From an uncultured Planctomycetota bacterium (lineage in GTDB: Bacteria; Planctomycetota; Phycisphaerae; UBA1845; UTPLA1): a DNA stretch of 64,000 nucleotides. Position numbers and translations under genes: made by a program. The stretch is from the NCBI GenBank assembly GCA_900696465.1, contig CAADGE010000022.1:124001-188000 (forward strand), read 5' to 3'. How positions within the stretch are numbered: position 1 is the stretch's first letter; each line of letters opens with the position of its first letter. The notes below the pieces were generated by a model, which saw nothing but the letters and a program-made list of their open reading frames with translations, was not told the origin of the DNA and searched no databases. This document shows positions 11,443 to 20,359 of this stretch, in pieces.

Positions 11443-12390
11443 ATGGTAAGCCGACTGCTCCGAGTATCGATCGTCAGTGTTCTGTTGCTGACCATCGGGT
11501 TGACCATTTGCGTATCGTTCGGCTGCGGCGGCGCGAGCCCGTTTCTGGCGGCGCAGTTCGCGACGACGATCTCGGACTTTCGCGGCGCCGGCGGCACGCC
11601 GGGCCCGCCGAACATCCCGACCACGCAGCCGGATGACGGTGGTTCAGACGCGGTCCTAGGCGACATTTGCACCCTGGCACCTGGCCTTCGGACGCTGAAT
11701 GTTTCGATCCAGAACCAGGCGCAGCAGCGGGTGCGATTTGCGATCACATTTGCCGTCTCGGCGGGACCGGGCGGCTTCGTCTGCGACGCGGAAGTGCAGA
11801 ACTATATCAACGCGGGGTACAGTGACGCTTTCGCGCCGGGGTCTGCGAACAGTTTCACGATCGGCTGCGATACGGTGCAGTTGCTTTCGGGCAATCGAAT
11901 TCTCCGGATGAGCTTCGGCGTCGATCAGTTGCCGGAGGAACTGCTGCAACCCAACGTGGGCGGCGATCCGACGGCGAACCTGCCGACGATTCAGTTGCGG
12001 CGCCGCGACAATGGTTTGGAGCTGCTGCCGATTCCTGAAATCATCATCTTCGGCAATTCGAGCGCGAATTTCACCTGCGTGGGCAATGATCTTTGCACGC
12101 AGCGAGGATTTGTCTATTCGAGCATCAACAACCTTCCGATCGGCAAGGCGGTCGAAGCGGTCCGCATTCAGGGGACGGTATGTCAGACGCGGTTCGGCAC
12201 GGCGCCGGAATGGCGGCTGGACAAGACGCTCAACGACAACACCACCCAGGCCTTTCAGTACCCAGTGGGCGGCACGATCGTCGCGACGGTTCTTGACCGT
12301 TCGGGCGATTCACTGAACGACCCGCGCAATCAGGTCGTCTGGACCGTAACGAATTCGGCAAACCAGGTGATTCACAACCCGGCGCCGTGA
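11443..12390 (+). CDS. Secreted protein of unknown function, possibly a lipoprotein
   Basis: This 315-residue protein starts with a clear signal sequence (MVSRLLRVSIVSVLLLTIGL) ending in CVSFGCGGAS. The Cys at about residue 28 could be lipidated, though the residues before it are a poor lipobox. A Gly/Pro/Thr-rich linker (about 45-70) leads to a beta-rich domain with six scattered Cys residues, which may form disulfides in the periplasm. I recognise no family. The start at 11443 is chosen for the GGAGG site at 11430-11434. The gene converges on the ABC exporter ATPase gene 42 bases downstream. Confidence 0.7.
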   Translation: MVSRLLRVSIVSVLLLTIGLTICVSFGCGGASPFLAAQFATTISDFRGAGGTPGPPNIPTTQPDDGGSDAVLGDICTLAPGLRTLNVSIQNQAQQRVRFAITFAVSAGPGGFVCDAEVQNYINAGYSDAFAPGSANSFTIGCDTVQLLSGNRILRMSFGVDQLPEELLQPNVGGDPTANLPTIQLRRRDNGLELLPIPEIIIFGNSSANFTCVGNDLCTQRGFVYSSINNLPIGKAVEAVRIQGTVCQTRFGTAPEWRLDKTLNDNTTQAFQYPVGGTIVATVLDRSGDSLNDPRNQVVWTVTNSANQVIHNPAP

Positions 12391-12431
12391 TTCATGCGCG
12401 GCGCTCGTCGAACGTCAGCGCGAATGCTTGA

Positions 12432-13184
12432 TCAGGTCATTGCAGCCAGATAGCGGGGGATCACCTCGCCGGGCGGTCCGTCGGCCGTGAGTTGCCCATC
12501 CCGCAGCCAGACGGCTCGATTGCAGAAGCGTTCGATGATGCTCATATCGTGCGACACCATGATGACGACCTTGGTGCGTTCGATGAGCTTTTCGAGCCGG
12601 TTTAGCGCCTTTTCCTGAAAGCCCACGTCGCCGCCTCCGAAGACTTCATCCAGCAGCAGAATGTCCGGCGATACCTCGGTCGCGGTGGTGAAGGCCAGGC
12701 GCATGGCCATACCGGTCGAGTAATACTTGACGGGCGTGTCGACGAACTTCTCGAGTTCGGCGAACTGCATGATGTGGTCCACCCGGCGGGCCATTTCCTT
12801 TTGTGTGATGCCCATGATGGCGCCGGCCTGGATGATGTTCTCCCGGCCGGTCAACTCTCCATTGAATCCGAAGCCGACCGTGAAAATGGGGATGAGGAAT
12901 CCCTGATGTTCGACGCGGCCGATGGTGGGCTGGTAGATGCCGGAGAGGATGCGCAGGAGCGTGCTCTTGCCGGCACCGTTTCGCCCGATGATTCCGACGC
13001 GGGAACCGGCGGGGAAGTCGAGCGATACGTCGCGCACGGCCCAGAAGTCCTGATAGCCGTTATCGCTGCTCTTTCCGCGCAGCCAGTGGATGACCGCCTC
13101 CTTGATGTTGGGGTGGCGGTTTCGGTAGAGCCGGAAGCGAAGACTGACGTTGTCGACTTTGACGTAGGGTTCCATGCGGTTCAC
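12432..13184 (-). CDS. ABC transporter ATP-binding protein for polysaccharide export (Wzt type)
   Basis: This 250-residue ATPase has Walker A GRNGAGKST, a Walker B ending LLLDEVFGGGD, and the YSTGMAMRLAF signature typical of Wzt/TagH-type ABC-2 exporters (where YSSGM replaces LSGGQ). With the permease encoded just upstream it should drive export of a lipid-linked glycan across the inner membrane. It lacks the C-terminal carbohydrate-binding extension of long Wzt proteins, so glycan length or cap recognition may lie elsewhere. The start overlaps the permease stop by four bases, indicating translational coupling. It is the last gene of the minus-strand glycan operon. Confidence 0.92.
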   Translation of the reverse strand: MNRMEPYVKVDNVSLRFRLYRNRHPNIKEAVIHWLRGKSSDNGYQDFWAVRDVSLDFPAGSRVGIIGRNGAGKSTLLRILSGIYQPTIGRVEHQGFLIPIFTVGFGFNGELTGRENIIQAGAIMGITQKEMARRVDHIMQFAELEKFVDTPVKYYSTGMAMRLAFTTATEVSPDILLLDEVFGGGDVGFQEKALNRLEKLIERTKVVIMVSHDMSIIERFCNRAVWLRDGQLTADGPPGEVIPRYLAAMT

Positions 13185-13963
13185 AGCCGGAAGATGAGAT
13201 GATCCTCCATCTTGAAGAAAACCGCCAGTCCGACGAGCGCGGCGACCACGGCGCTGAGCGTGGCGACAAGCATGACTTCGGGGGTGGGCAGAACGCCCCG
13301 CGAGATGGGGGCGTCGAACATTTCGAGCATGTGATACATGGGATTGAGCGCGAAGTAGGTCTTGTATTTCTCGGGGATGGCTTCGAAGGGGATGAGGATC
13401 GGTGTGAGGTAGAACCAGGCGCGCAGGAAGACACTGATGAGGTGCTCAGCATCCCGGAAGTAGACGACGGCGACGGCGGCCAGGGCGGCAAGGCCGACGA
13501 GCAGGATGAAGAGAAGCACGATCGCCAGCGGGATGATGAGCAGCTCAGGTCCGGGCCGCAGACCGAGGAAAAGTGCGACCGGGAAGAGGGCGATGAGTGA
13601 GAGGAGCAGTTCGACGAAGGCGAAAAGGATCGTTCGCATGGGAAAGATAAGTTTTGGGAAGCGGTACTGACGGATGTAGCTTTCGGAGGCGAGGATCGAG
13701 CGGCAGCCGGCTTCGAGACTGGTGGCGACGCAGGTCCAGGGCAGCAGGGTGGCCAGAAGGTGGAGGGTGTATTGACCTCGCGTACCGGGGAAGAGGGCGG
13801 CGAATGCGAGGGAGATGACGATGAGCATGAGGAGGGGGTTGAGGAGTGACCAGAAGAAACCGAGGACGGAGCGGCGGTACTTGACCTTGATGTCCTCAAG
13901 CAGGAAGTTGCGAACGATTCCCCGGGCCATGAAGAGTTCGCGAAGTCGTTCAGAAAGTGTCAT
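13181..13963 (-). CDS. ABC-2 type polysaccharide export permease (Wzm type)
   Basis: This 260-residue membrane protein has about six hydrophobic segments and the ABC-2 export permease pattern: an amphipathic N-terminus (LFMARGIVRNFLLEDIKVKYR), the SVLGFFWSLLNPLLM segment near the first helix, and a conserved central YFRDAEHL region. It should pair with the downstream Wzt-type ATPase to export a polysaccharide or an undecaprenyl-linked O-antigen. Its own upstream neighbour is the aminotransferase, 114 bases away. Family identity is clear, but the exported glycan is unknown. Confidence 0.92.
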   Translation of the reverse strand: MTLSERLRELFMARGIVRNFLLEDIKVKYRRSVLGFFWSLLNPLLMLIVISLAFAALFPGTRGQYTLHLLATLLPWTCVATSLEAGCRSILASESYIRQYRFPKLIFPMRTILFAFVELLLSLIALFPVALFLGLRPGPELLIIPLAIVLLFILLVGLAALAAVAVVYFRDAEHLISVFLRAWFYLTPILIPFEAIPEKYKTYFALNPMYHMLEMFDAPISRGVLPTPEVMLVATLSAVVAALVGLAVFFKMEDHLIFRL

Positions 13964-14077
13964 ATCTCAGGCACTCCAGGTATCCGAGCGTATGCTGCGA
14001 ACGGATTCGCATGCTGGTTTCACACCGGCCTGCCGAGCTATCGGTGCGATGTTTCGCACGTCTGCGTCGAGGCCGGT

Positions 14078-15205
14078 TCAGGACGCGTCCTGAAGGGCCT
14101 GACGTACCCGGGCAGCGACGAATTCGACTTCCGCATCCGTCAATTCCGGGAACATCGGCAGACTGACGCAGCGTTCGGCGATGCGTTCGCTGACCGTGTG
14201 ATCGCCTCGGCGGCCACCGAGCGCGGCTACGGCCTTCTGCAAGTGGACCGGTACGGGGTAGTGCAGGGCCGAACCGACGCCGAGCGACTGAAGTCGTTCG
14301 CGGAAGGCATCTCGTTTATCAACCAGAACGACGTACAGGTGATACACGCCGCGAGACCACTCGTCTTCGACGGGGATTTCCAGGCGGCCGTCGCGGGCCA
14401 GCGGTGCGAACTGTTCGTGGTAGTACGTTGCGATCTGGCGGCGGCGGCGTGTCCAGTTGTGCAGCCGGCGCAGCTTAATTCCCAGGACCGCTCCCTGGAA
14501 GCCGTCCATGCGGTAGTTGTAGCCGATTTCATCGTGTTGGTAGCGCTGCGACTGGCCGTGATCTCGGAGGGCCCGTGCGCGCGCGGCGATTGCATCGTCG
14601 TTGGTGACCAGGGCACCGCCTTCACCGTAGGCGCCGAGGTTTTTGCCGGGGTAAAACGAGAAGCAGCCGATGCGACCGATGCCACCGACGGGCCGTCCGT
14701 CCGCGCTGGCGCCGTGGGCCTGTGCGGCGTCTTCGATCACGGGTATGCCGCGGGCATCGGCGATGCGCAGAATTTCGCGCATGTTCGCGGGCTGACCGTA
14801 GAGGTGTACCGGGATGATCGCCTTTGTGTGCGGGGTGATGGCGGCTTCGAGCTTCAGCGGGTCCATGGTTCGGCTTGCGGGTTCCACATCGACAAAGACC
14901 GGCGTCGCGCCGGCGTAGCAGATGCCCCAGATCGTGGCGATGAAGGTCATGGGCACGGTGATGACTTCGTCGCCGGGGCCGATGTTGAGACAGCGCAGGG
15001 CGAGGTGCAGGGCGCTGGTGCCGCTGTTGACGGCGACCCCATGTCGCGTGCCGGTGAACTTCGCGAAATCGGATTCGAAGGCGGTGACTTTCTCGCCGAG
15101 GATGAAAGCACTTTTAGCGCAGACCTCGCGCAGTTCGGCGTGGATCTCGTCGGCGATCGATTCGTACTGACGATGCAGATCGAAGAAGGGGACGGCGGTG
15201 GTCAC
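14078..15205 (-). CDS. DegT/DnrJ/EryC1 family sugar aminotransferase (WbpE/WlbC-like)
   Basis: This 375-residue PLP enzyme transfers an amino group to a 3- or 4-keto nucleotide sugar. Family motifs include VAVNSGTSALHLAL for cofactor phosphate binding, VIEDAAQAHGA, and SFYPGKNLGAYGEGG, whose Lys188 is the PLP lysine. The start is a GTG at 15205, preceded by GGAG at a good distance. The frame stays open upstream, but that part is antisense to the neighbouring glycosyltransferase gene and is not protein-like. Together with the nearby acetyltransferase and Gfo/Idh dehydrogenase it matches the WbpB/D/E trio that makes UDP-2,3-diacetamido-uronic acids. A dTDP-3-amino sugar is the main alternative. 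Confidence 0.92.
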   Translation of the reverse strand: MTTAVPFFDLHRQYESIADEIHAELREVCAKSAFILGEKVTAFESDFAKFTGTRHGVAVNSGTSALHLALRCLNIGPGDEVITVPMTFIATIWGICYAGATPVFVDVEPASRTMDPLKLEAAITPHTKAIIPVHLYGQPANMREILRIADARGIPVIEDAAQAHGASADGRPVGGIGRIGCFSFYPGKNLGAYGEGGALVTNDDAIAARARALRDHGQSQRYQHDEIGYNYRMDGFQGAVLGIKLRRLHNWTRRRRQIATYYHEQFAPLARDGRLEIPVEDEWSRGVYHLYVVLVDKRDAFRERLQSLGVGSALHYPVPVHLQKAVAALGGRRGDHTVSERIAERCVSLPMFPELTDAEVEFVAARVRQALQDAS

Positions 15206-15233
15206 GACGGGGGCTCCGAAGCTCGTAGTATTG

Positions 15234-15959
15234 TCATCGACCGGTCCACATCCGCCAGCGCAGCTTCCAGAGATCGGCGAAGGTACGGACGAGCCGGGAG
15301 AGCGTCGCGCCGGTGCTACGGCCGGCTGTGCGAGGATAATGCGGGAGACTGATTTCCGCGATCCGAGCGCCCTTGCGGTGGGCTTTGATGAGCAGTTCGG
15401 TATCGACCATGGGCGTCCGGCTGTAAATGGGAATGTCCACCAGGACAGAACGTCGATAGAGCTTGACCCAGTGCAGGTCGCGAATCCAGACGCCGAACAG
15501 AATGCCGACCAGCGTCTCGTCGAAGCGTGAGATGAGCTTGCGCAAGGGCGGGTCTTTCCGGTCTGGCCGGCGGACATTGACCACGTCGGCTTTCTGCAGG
15601 GCGTCGAGTGCCCGGGGGAGGTCTTCCGGTGCGAACTGCATGTCGGCCGGAAGGATGGCGACGATTTGTCCGGTTGTCTGGTGATAACCGTCGATCAGGA
15701 CGTGGCCGATGCCGAGATTCGCCGGATGGTGCAGCACGCGGACTTCCTCGTGGCGGTCGGCCAGTTCGTCGGCGAGCTTACCGCTGCCATCCGTGGAGCC
15801 GTCATCGACGATGAGGATTTCGAAGGGTTGCCCCAGCTTGCGCAGGACGGCGAGCGTACGCTCGACCATTGGTCGAAGGGACTCGGCCTCGTTGTAACAC
15901 ATCACAGCGATGGAGATGTGAGGCGACGGCGAGGAATTCTCCGGGTCCATCGTGTTCAT
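15234..15959 (-). CDS. Family 2 glycosyltransferase (polyprenyl-phosphate glycosyltransferase-like)
   Basis: This 241-residue GT-A fold protein begins HISIAVMCYNEAESLRPMVE and contains LIVDDGSTDGSG plus LPADMQF, the nucleotide and metal-binding motifs of DPM1-like GT2 enzymes. There are no C-terminal membrane helices, unlike ArnC or GtrB, so it is probably peripheral. It may move a sugar onto a polyprenyl phosphate or onto the growing glycan. The ATG at 15959 is chosen because upstream codons are Arg-rich and lack conservation signs. It lies between the acetyltransferase (111 bases upstream) and the aminotransferase (28 bases downstream) in the glycan operon. Confidence 0.88.
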   Translation of the reverse strand: MNTMDPENSSPSPHISIAVMCYNEAESLRPMVERTLAVLRKLGQPFEILIVDDGSTDGSGKLADELADRHEEVRVLHHPANLGIGHVLIDGYHQTTGQIVAILPADMQFAPEDLPRALDALQKADVVNVRRPDRKDPPLRKLISRFDETLVGILFGVWIRDLHWVKLYRRSVLVDIPIYSRTPMVDTELLIKAHRKGARIAEISLPHYPRTAGRSTGATLSRLVRTFADLWKLRWRMWTGR

Positions 15960-16069
15960 CTTTTCCGGTTGGGCCCCGGGCGAGACGCCGTGGCGCACGC
16001 GACTCTCGGTGTAGATACTCACGCGCGATAGTTTCAATCGATGCGACGCTTTACGCAAGCAGAGCAGCT

Positions 16070-16552
16070 TTACTTCCGGAGGAGTCGAGCCGGGTTGCCT
16101 GCGACGGTCGCGCCGGGCGGAACGTCCTTCGTGACGACGGCGCCGGCGCCAACGGTTGCTCCTTCGCCGATGGTCACGTCGCAGAGGATGACTGCGCCGC
16201 TGCCGATGGAAGCGCGGCGTTTGACGACTGTCGGGCGGACCTGCCAATCGGCTTCGGTCTGCATCGCGCCGCTTTCAGTTGTGGCGTGCGGACGGCGGTC
16301 GTTGATGAAGACGACGTGGTGACCGACGAAGACTTCGTCTTCGATGGTGACGCCCTCGCAGATGAAGGTATGGCTGGAGATTTTGCAGTTCCGGCCGATC
16401 TTGGCGTTCTTCTGAATCTCGACGAAGGTGCCGATCTTGGTGTCCTCGCCGATCTCGCAGCCATAGAGGTTGACGAAACCGAAGACTTTCACGCCGGGCG
16501 CGAGCTTGACGTCGTCGGCGATTCGGTTGTAGGCGGGAAGTGCTTCGCTCAT
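16070..16552 (-). CDS. Left-handed beta-helix acyltransferase (WbpD/WlbB-like N-acetyltransferase)
   Basis: This 160-residue protein is built of hexapeptide repeats (for example IGEDTKIGTFVEIQKNAKIG and IGEGATVGAGAVVTKDV), ending in PPGATVAGNPARLL, the typical LbH acetyltransferase tail. The FVGHHVVFINDRRPHA stretch is where WbpD-like enzymes have a similar VFVGP-x-VVFTN motif. It likely acetylates the amino sugar made by the aminotransferase. The family forms trimers with acetyl-CoA bound between subunits. The start at 16552 is preferred over one 33 bases upstream, whose extra residues are not family-like. A REP-like hairpin sits just upstream. Confidence 0.9.
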   Translation of the reverse strand: MSEALPAYNRIADDVKLAPGVKVFGFVNLYGCEIGEDTKIGTFVEIQKNAKIGRNCKISSHTFICEGVTIEDEVFVGHHVVFINDRRPHATTESGAMQTEADWQVRPTVVKRRASIGSGAVILCDVTIGEGATVGAGAVVTKDVPPGATVAGNPARLLRK

Positions 16553-16569
16553 GGCTATTCCACGGTACC

Positions 16570-16598
16570 GGTGGGCGGTGTCCACCCGATGGTCCTAC
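16570..16598. repeat. REP-like hairpin, copy C (GTGGGC type)
   Basis: GGTGGGC (16570-16576) pairs with GTCCACC (16580-16586), with one G-T pair, followed at 16594-16598 by a CTAC tail. It matches copy A (3570-3586) at 15 of 17 bases. It fills the short gap between the dehydrogenase stop and the acetyltransferase start. Confidence 0.5.
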
Positions 16599-17596
16599 AG
16601 CATGATGCGTTCACCGTTGGCGATGGAGCGCTGCGCGCCATCGAGGATGCGCACGACGCGCAGGCCGGCAGCACCGTCGGTCAGCGGCGACTTACCTTCG
16701 CGGATGCAGTAGAGCAGATGCTGCACGGCGCGCCGGAGGGCTTCATCCGTGGAGATCGCCGGGGCGTACATGTCGCCCATGCGGTATTGCACCATCGCCT
16801 GATGGATGCCCTCGATGCTGTGCAGTTCGACACCACGGTCGTAGATTTTTACCTTTTCCGTTACCAGATTGTCATCGTACACGAGCATCCGCTTGCTGCC
16901 GCCGACGATGATCTGCCGCACTTTTACCGGCGAGAGCCAGTTGACATGCATGTGGCCGAGGATGTTGTCCTCGAACTGCACGGTGACGTAGGCCATGGAC
17001 TCGACGGGCTGGCCCGCGTGACGGGCGCCAGCGGCCTGTACCCAGCGGACGGGCTTTCCGATGATGTGCTCCATGATGGAGGCGTCGTGCGGGGCGAGGT
17101 CCCAGAGGACGCTGATGTCGTGCTGGAAAAGGCCGAGGTTGATCCGGACGGAGTCGTAGTAGCAGATGTCGCCGAGTTCGCCGCGCTTGATCAGGTCGCG
17201 GATCTTTTCGACGGCGGGGTGGTAGATGAACGTGTGATCGACCATGAGCACGCGGCCATGCTTCGCGGCCAGGTCAACCAACTCCTCGGCCTCGGCGACG
17301 TTGCCGGTGAGGGGTTTTTCGACGAGCACGTGCTTGCCGGCGGTGAGGGCCTGCCTGGCAAGCTGGTAATGCGTGTGGACCGGCGTGGCGATGGCAACGA
17401 GGTCGACCTTTTTGTTTTCGAGGACTTCGGCGACCTGGTCGGTCACCTGCGCGGCGGGATACTGGCGGCTGATTTTCTCCAGACGTCGGCGATCCTTGTC
17501 GCAGAGCATGACCAGTTGGGCACCGTCGGCCGTGGCGAAATTGCGCGCCAGGTTCGGCCCCCAGTAACCCATGCCGATGACAGCCGCGCCGATCAT
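16595..17596 (-). CDS. Gfo/Idh/MocA family NAD-dependent sugar dehydrogenase (WlbA/WbpB-like)
   Basis: This 333-residue oxidoreductase has an N-terminal Rossmann fold (IGMGYWGPNLARNF) and the family EKP motif in HVLVEKPLTGN. A C-terminal alpha/beta domain carries the YDSVRINLGLFQHDISVLWDLAPHD region. Adjacent acetyltransferase and aminotransferase genes point to a WlbA/WbpB role, oxidising C3 of a UDP-N-acetylglucosaminuronate before transamination. The context-based substrate is an inference, as the family is broad. Its ATG overlaps the stop of the upstream SIS-domain gene by four bases. Confidence 0.9.
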   Translation of the reverse strand: MIGAAVIGMGYWGPNLARNFATADGAQLVMLCDKDRRRLEKISRQYPAAQVTDQVAEVLENKKVDLVAIATPVHTHYQLARQALTAGKHVLVEKPLTGNVAEAEELVDLAAKHGRVLMVDHTFIYHPAVEKIRDLIKRGELGDICYYDSVRINLGLFQHDISVLWDLAPHDASIMEHIIGKPVRWVQAAGARHAGQPVESMAYVTVQFEDNILGHMHVNWLSPVKVRQIIVGGSKRMLVYDDNLVTEKVKIYDRGVELHSIEGIHQAMVQYRMGDMYAPAISTDEALRRAVQHLLYCIREGKSPLTDGAAGLRVVRILDGAQRSIANGERIML

Positions 17597-18186
17597 TTCC
17601 GATTTTCTCCGGCGGTTGATTCGTCGATGCCGCGTTCGACGACGTCGCAGATGATGTGGTAGGCGAGCAGGTGGAGTTGCTGCACGGCGTAGGCCGATGC
17701 GGCCGGGGCGAGAAAGCAGACATCGGACAGGTCGGAGAGTGCCTTACCTTTGTCACCGGTGAAGCCCAGCACCTTCGCGCCGCGTTCGCGGGCGGCTTTC
17801 GCGGCTAACAGAATGCTCGGGCTGTTGCCGCTGGTGCTGATCGCCCAGAGCACGTCGCCTTTTCTGACATGCGCATCGACCTGCCTGGCGAAGACCTGTT
17901 CGTAGCCGAAGTCGTTGGCGATGGCTGTCAGGTTGCTGGTGTTCGTCGTGAGGGCAATGCAGTGCAGGGCGCGACGGTTGCGGAGGTAGCGGCCGGTCAG
18001 CTCGCCGGCGATGTGTTGGGCGTCAGCCGCGGAGCCGCCGTTGCCGCAGATGTAGATGGCCCCATCGGCGCGGAAGCAATCCAGTAGCAGACGGGCGGCG
18101 GATTCGATCTGCGCGCGACGGGCGTCATCCAGCTTGCCGATACAAGCGGCGGCCTCGTCGATCAGTTCGTTGATCCTCGTTCGCAT
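17593..18186 (-). CDS. SIS-domain phosphosugar isomerase (GmhA-like)
   Basis: This 197-residue single SIS-domain protein has the GmhA/DiaA-type motifs ICGNGGSAADAQHIAGEL, LTTNTSNLTAIANDFGYEQVFARQV and AISTSGNSPSIL. The family includes sedoheptulose-7-phosphate isomerase (first step to NDP-heptose for LPS or S-layer glycans) and DiaA-like regulators of replication. Location at the head of a glycan operon favours the isomerase, but no other heptose gene is seen in the window. The ATG at 18186 follows AAAGGAG, fixing the start. The gene diverges from rmlA across 239 bases. Confidence 0.88.
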   Translation of the reverse strand: MRTRINELIDEAAACIGKLDDARRAQIESAARLLLDCFRADGAIYICGNGGSAADAQHIAGELTGRYLRNRRALHCIALTTNTSNLTAIANDFGYEQVFARQVDAHVRKGDVLWAISTSGNSPSILLAAKAARERGAKVLGFTGDKGKALSDLSDVCFLAPAASAYAVQQLHLLAYHIICDVVERGIDESTAGENRK

Positions 18187-18425
18187 TCTGCTCCTTTCGC
18201 GCGCATATCCTAACCAAAACAGGCCCGTCGCGCAAGCGAGGGATGCAAGAGCGAATTGAGGGTGCATCGCTAAACGGCGAAGCCGCATCCGGGCTACCAT
18301 CCGAGTTGACGCCGTGCGTCGGTGGACCTGATTCGTGCGGCTGGTACAATGCCCTTTCCTCTTCGCAGGCCGTGCTCGTGTTTGCTGTCGGCTATCCCGC
18401 ACTGCCCGAGGAAAGGGAATCAGTC

Positions 18426-19145
18426 ATGAAGGGAATAATCCTGGCAGGTGGAACCGGCTCGCGGCTTCTTCCGCTTACCAAGGTGACCAACAAGCACCTG
18501 CTCCCGGTCGGCCGCAAGCCGATGATTTATTATCCCGTAGAGAAACTGCGGAGCGCGGGGATCGAGGAGATTCTGATCGTTACCGGCGTCGAGCACATGG
18601 GGGATGTGGTGGGGCTGCTCGGCAGTGGTCGGGAGTTCGGGGCGCGATTCACTTACAAAGTGCAGGACGAAGCGGGTGGCATCGCGCAGGCGCTCGGGTT
18701 GGCTGAGAACTTCGCGGGGGGATCGAAGATCGCTGTGATTCTGGGGGATAACATTTTCGAAGACAATTTGGGCGATGACGCGGCGCAGTTTGTGAAGCAG
18801 GGCGCCGGGGCACGGCTCCTGCTCAAGGAAGTGACGGATCCGCAGCGGTTCGGCGTGGCGGAAATCGAGGATGGGCGGATCGTGCGCATCGTAGAGAAGC
18901 CCAAGCAGCCGAAGAGCAACCTCGCGGTGACGGGGATTTATTTTTATGACGGTGAGGTCTTTGACATCATCCGCACGCTCAAGCCGTCGGGACGTGGAGA
19001 GCTGGAGATTACGGACGTCAACAACGCCTATCTGGCCAAGGGCAATCTTTCGTACGGGTTCTTTCGCGGCTGGTGGAGCGACGCGGGGACGTTTGAATCG
19101 CTGGATCATGTGCATGAGCTGCTCCGCCGGAGCCCGCTGAAGTGA
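18426..19145 (+). CDS. rmlA: Glucose-1-phosphate thymidylyltransferase-type nucleotidyltransferase (short RmlA)
   Basis: This 239-residue enzyme joins dTTP and glucose-1-phosphate to form dTDP-glucose. It begins with the nucleotide-binding MKGIILAGGTGSRLLPLT and has KQPLMI-region equivalent KHLLPVGRKPMIYYPVE, the metal-binding LGDNIFEDN, and RGWWSDAGTFESL near the end. It is about 50 residues shorter than E. coli RmlA and lacks the C-terminal helical extension, a known short form. An AGGAAAGG site precedes the ATG. The stop overlaps the rmlB GTG start by four bases, so the two are coupled. Confidence 0.92.
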   Translation: MKGIILAGGTGSRLLPLTKVTNKHLLPVGRKPMIYYPVEKLRSAGIEEILIVTGVEHMGDVVGLLGSGREFGARFTYKVQDEAGGIAQALGLAENFAGGSKIAVILGDNIFEDNLGDDAAQFVKQGAGARLLLKEVTDPQRFGVAEIEDGRIVRIVEKPKQPKSNLAVTGIYFYDGEVFDIIRTLKPSGRGELEITDVNNAYLAKGNLSYGFFRGWWSDAGTFESLDHVHELLRRSPLK

Positions 19146-20179
19146 CACACGAATCGATCCTTCAACCACGGACGGTGCTCGTCACCGGCGGGGCAGGTTT
19201 CATCGGCTCGAACTTTGTTCGATACCTTCTGGCTGCGCAACCGGACGTGCGCGTGGTCAACATGGATTGTCTGACCTATGCGGGGAACCTGGAGAATCTC
19301 GCGGAGGTAGCGGACAATTCACGGTATGCGTTCGTTCGGGCGGATATTCGCGATCCGCGGGCGTGTGTGGAGGTCTGTCAGGAGAACGGCGTCGAAGCGG
19401 TTGTTCACTTTGCTGCGGAGAGCCACGTCGATCGGAGCATCACCGGTCCGGCTGCCTTCGTGGAGACAAACGTTGGCGGCACGCTGAATCTACTTCAGGC
19501 GGCGCGGGAGTGCGGCAACCTGCGATTTCTCCAGGTGGGCACGGATGAGGTCTATGGTTCGCTGGGTCCGACGGGGCTCTTTACCGAAACAACACCTCTC
19601 GATCCGCATTCGCCTTACAGCGCGAGCAAGGCGGCGGCGGATCATCTGGTCAGCGCCTTCGGGACGACCTACGGTCTGCCGGTCGTCATCACCCGCTGCT
19701 CGAATAATTACGGGCCGTACCAGTTTCCGGAGAAGATGATCCCGCTGATGATCAACAACGCGCGGCAGAACAAGCCGCTGCCGGTTTATGGCGACGGGTC
19801 GAACGTTCGCGACTGGCTGTACGTGGAGGATCACTGTCGTGCCTTATGGCTGGCACTGACGAAGGGAACGCCGGGTCGCGTCTATAACATCGGCGGCAAC
19901 AGCGAGCGGACGAACCTGGAGGTCGTGAAAGCGATTCTGCGGCACATGGGCAAACCGGAATCGCTGATCTCGTTTGTGAAGGACCGGCCGGGGCACGATT
20001 TTCGCTATGCGATCGACGCCTCGCGGATCCATCGCGAACTGGGCTGGTCGCCGACGGTCGATTTCGAGACGGGGCTGGGCCGGACGATTGACTGGTATCT
20101 GGCCCATCAGCCGTGGCTGGATCATATCGTGTCCGGTGAGTACAAGAAATATTACGAAGCGATGTACGCCGGCCGGTAA
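19142..20179 (+). CDS. rmlB: dTDP-glucose 4,6-dehydratase
   Basis: This 345-residue extended SDR enzyme converts dTDP-glucose into dTDP-4-keto-6-deoxyglucose. It has the NAD motif TGGAGFIGSNFVRYL, the catalytic TDEVYGSL segment (Asp-Glu pair), YSASKAA with the active-site Tyr and Lys, and RCSNNYGPYQFPEK. These are diagnostic for RmlB. The start is GTG overlapping the rmlA stop. rmlC and rmlD are absent from the window, so the keto sugar may feed an amino-sugar branch or genes elsewhere. Confidence 0.95.
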   Translation: MTHESILQPRTVLVTGGAGFIGSNFVRYLLAAQPDVRVVNMDCLTYAGNLENLAEVADNSRYAFVRADIRDPRACVEVCQENGVEAVVHFAAESHVDRSITGPAAFVETNVGGTLNLLQAARECGNLRFLQVGTDEVYGSLGPTGLFTETTPLDPHSPYSASKAAADHLVSAFGTTYGLPVVITRCSNNYGPYQFPEKMIPLMINNARQNKPLPVYGDGSNVRDWLYVEDHCRALWLALTKGTPGRVYNIGGNSERTNLEVVKAILRHMGKPESLISFVKDRPGHDFRYAIDASRIHRELGWSPTVDFETGLGRTIDWYLAHQPWLDHIVSGEYKKYYEAMYAGR

Positions 20180-20359
20180 GGTGCACGGCGCGGTCTATTC
20201 TGCCGGGCGCCCTGCACGGTTGAAGCGGCGCCACGCGTTGTCTGCATTTCACCTTTGAGATATAGTGCTTCGTTCTTCGGCGCGGAATGCGTTTCCCTCC
20301 GGTTGTAACGGCACAGGTCGAGACGTGGGCGACGGGGCCGCGCAACGTGAGCATGATCC

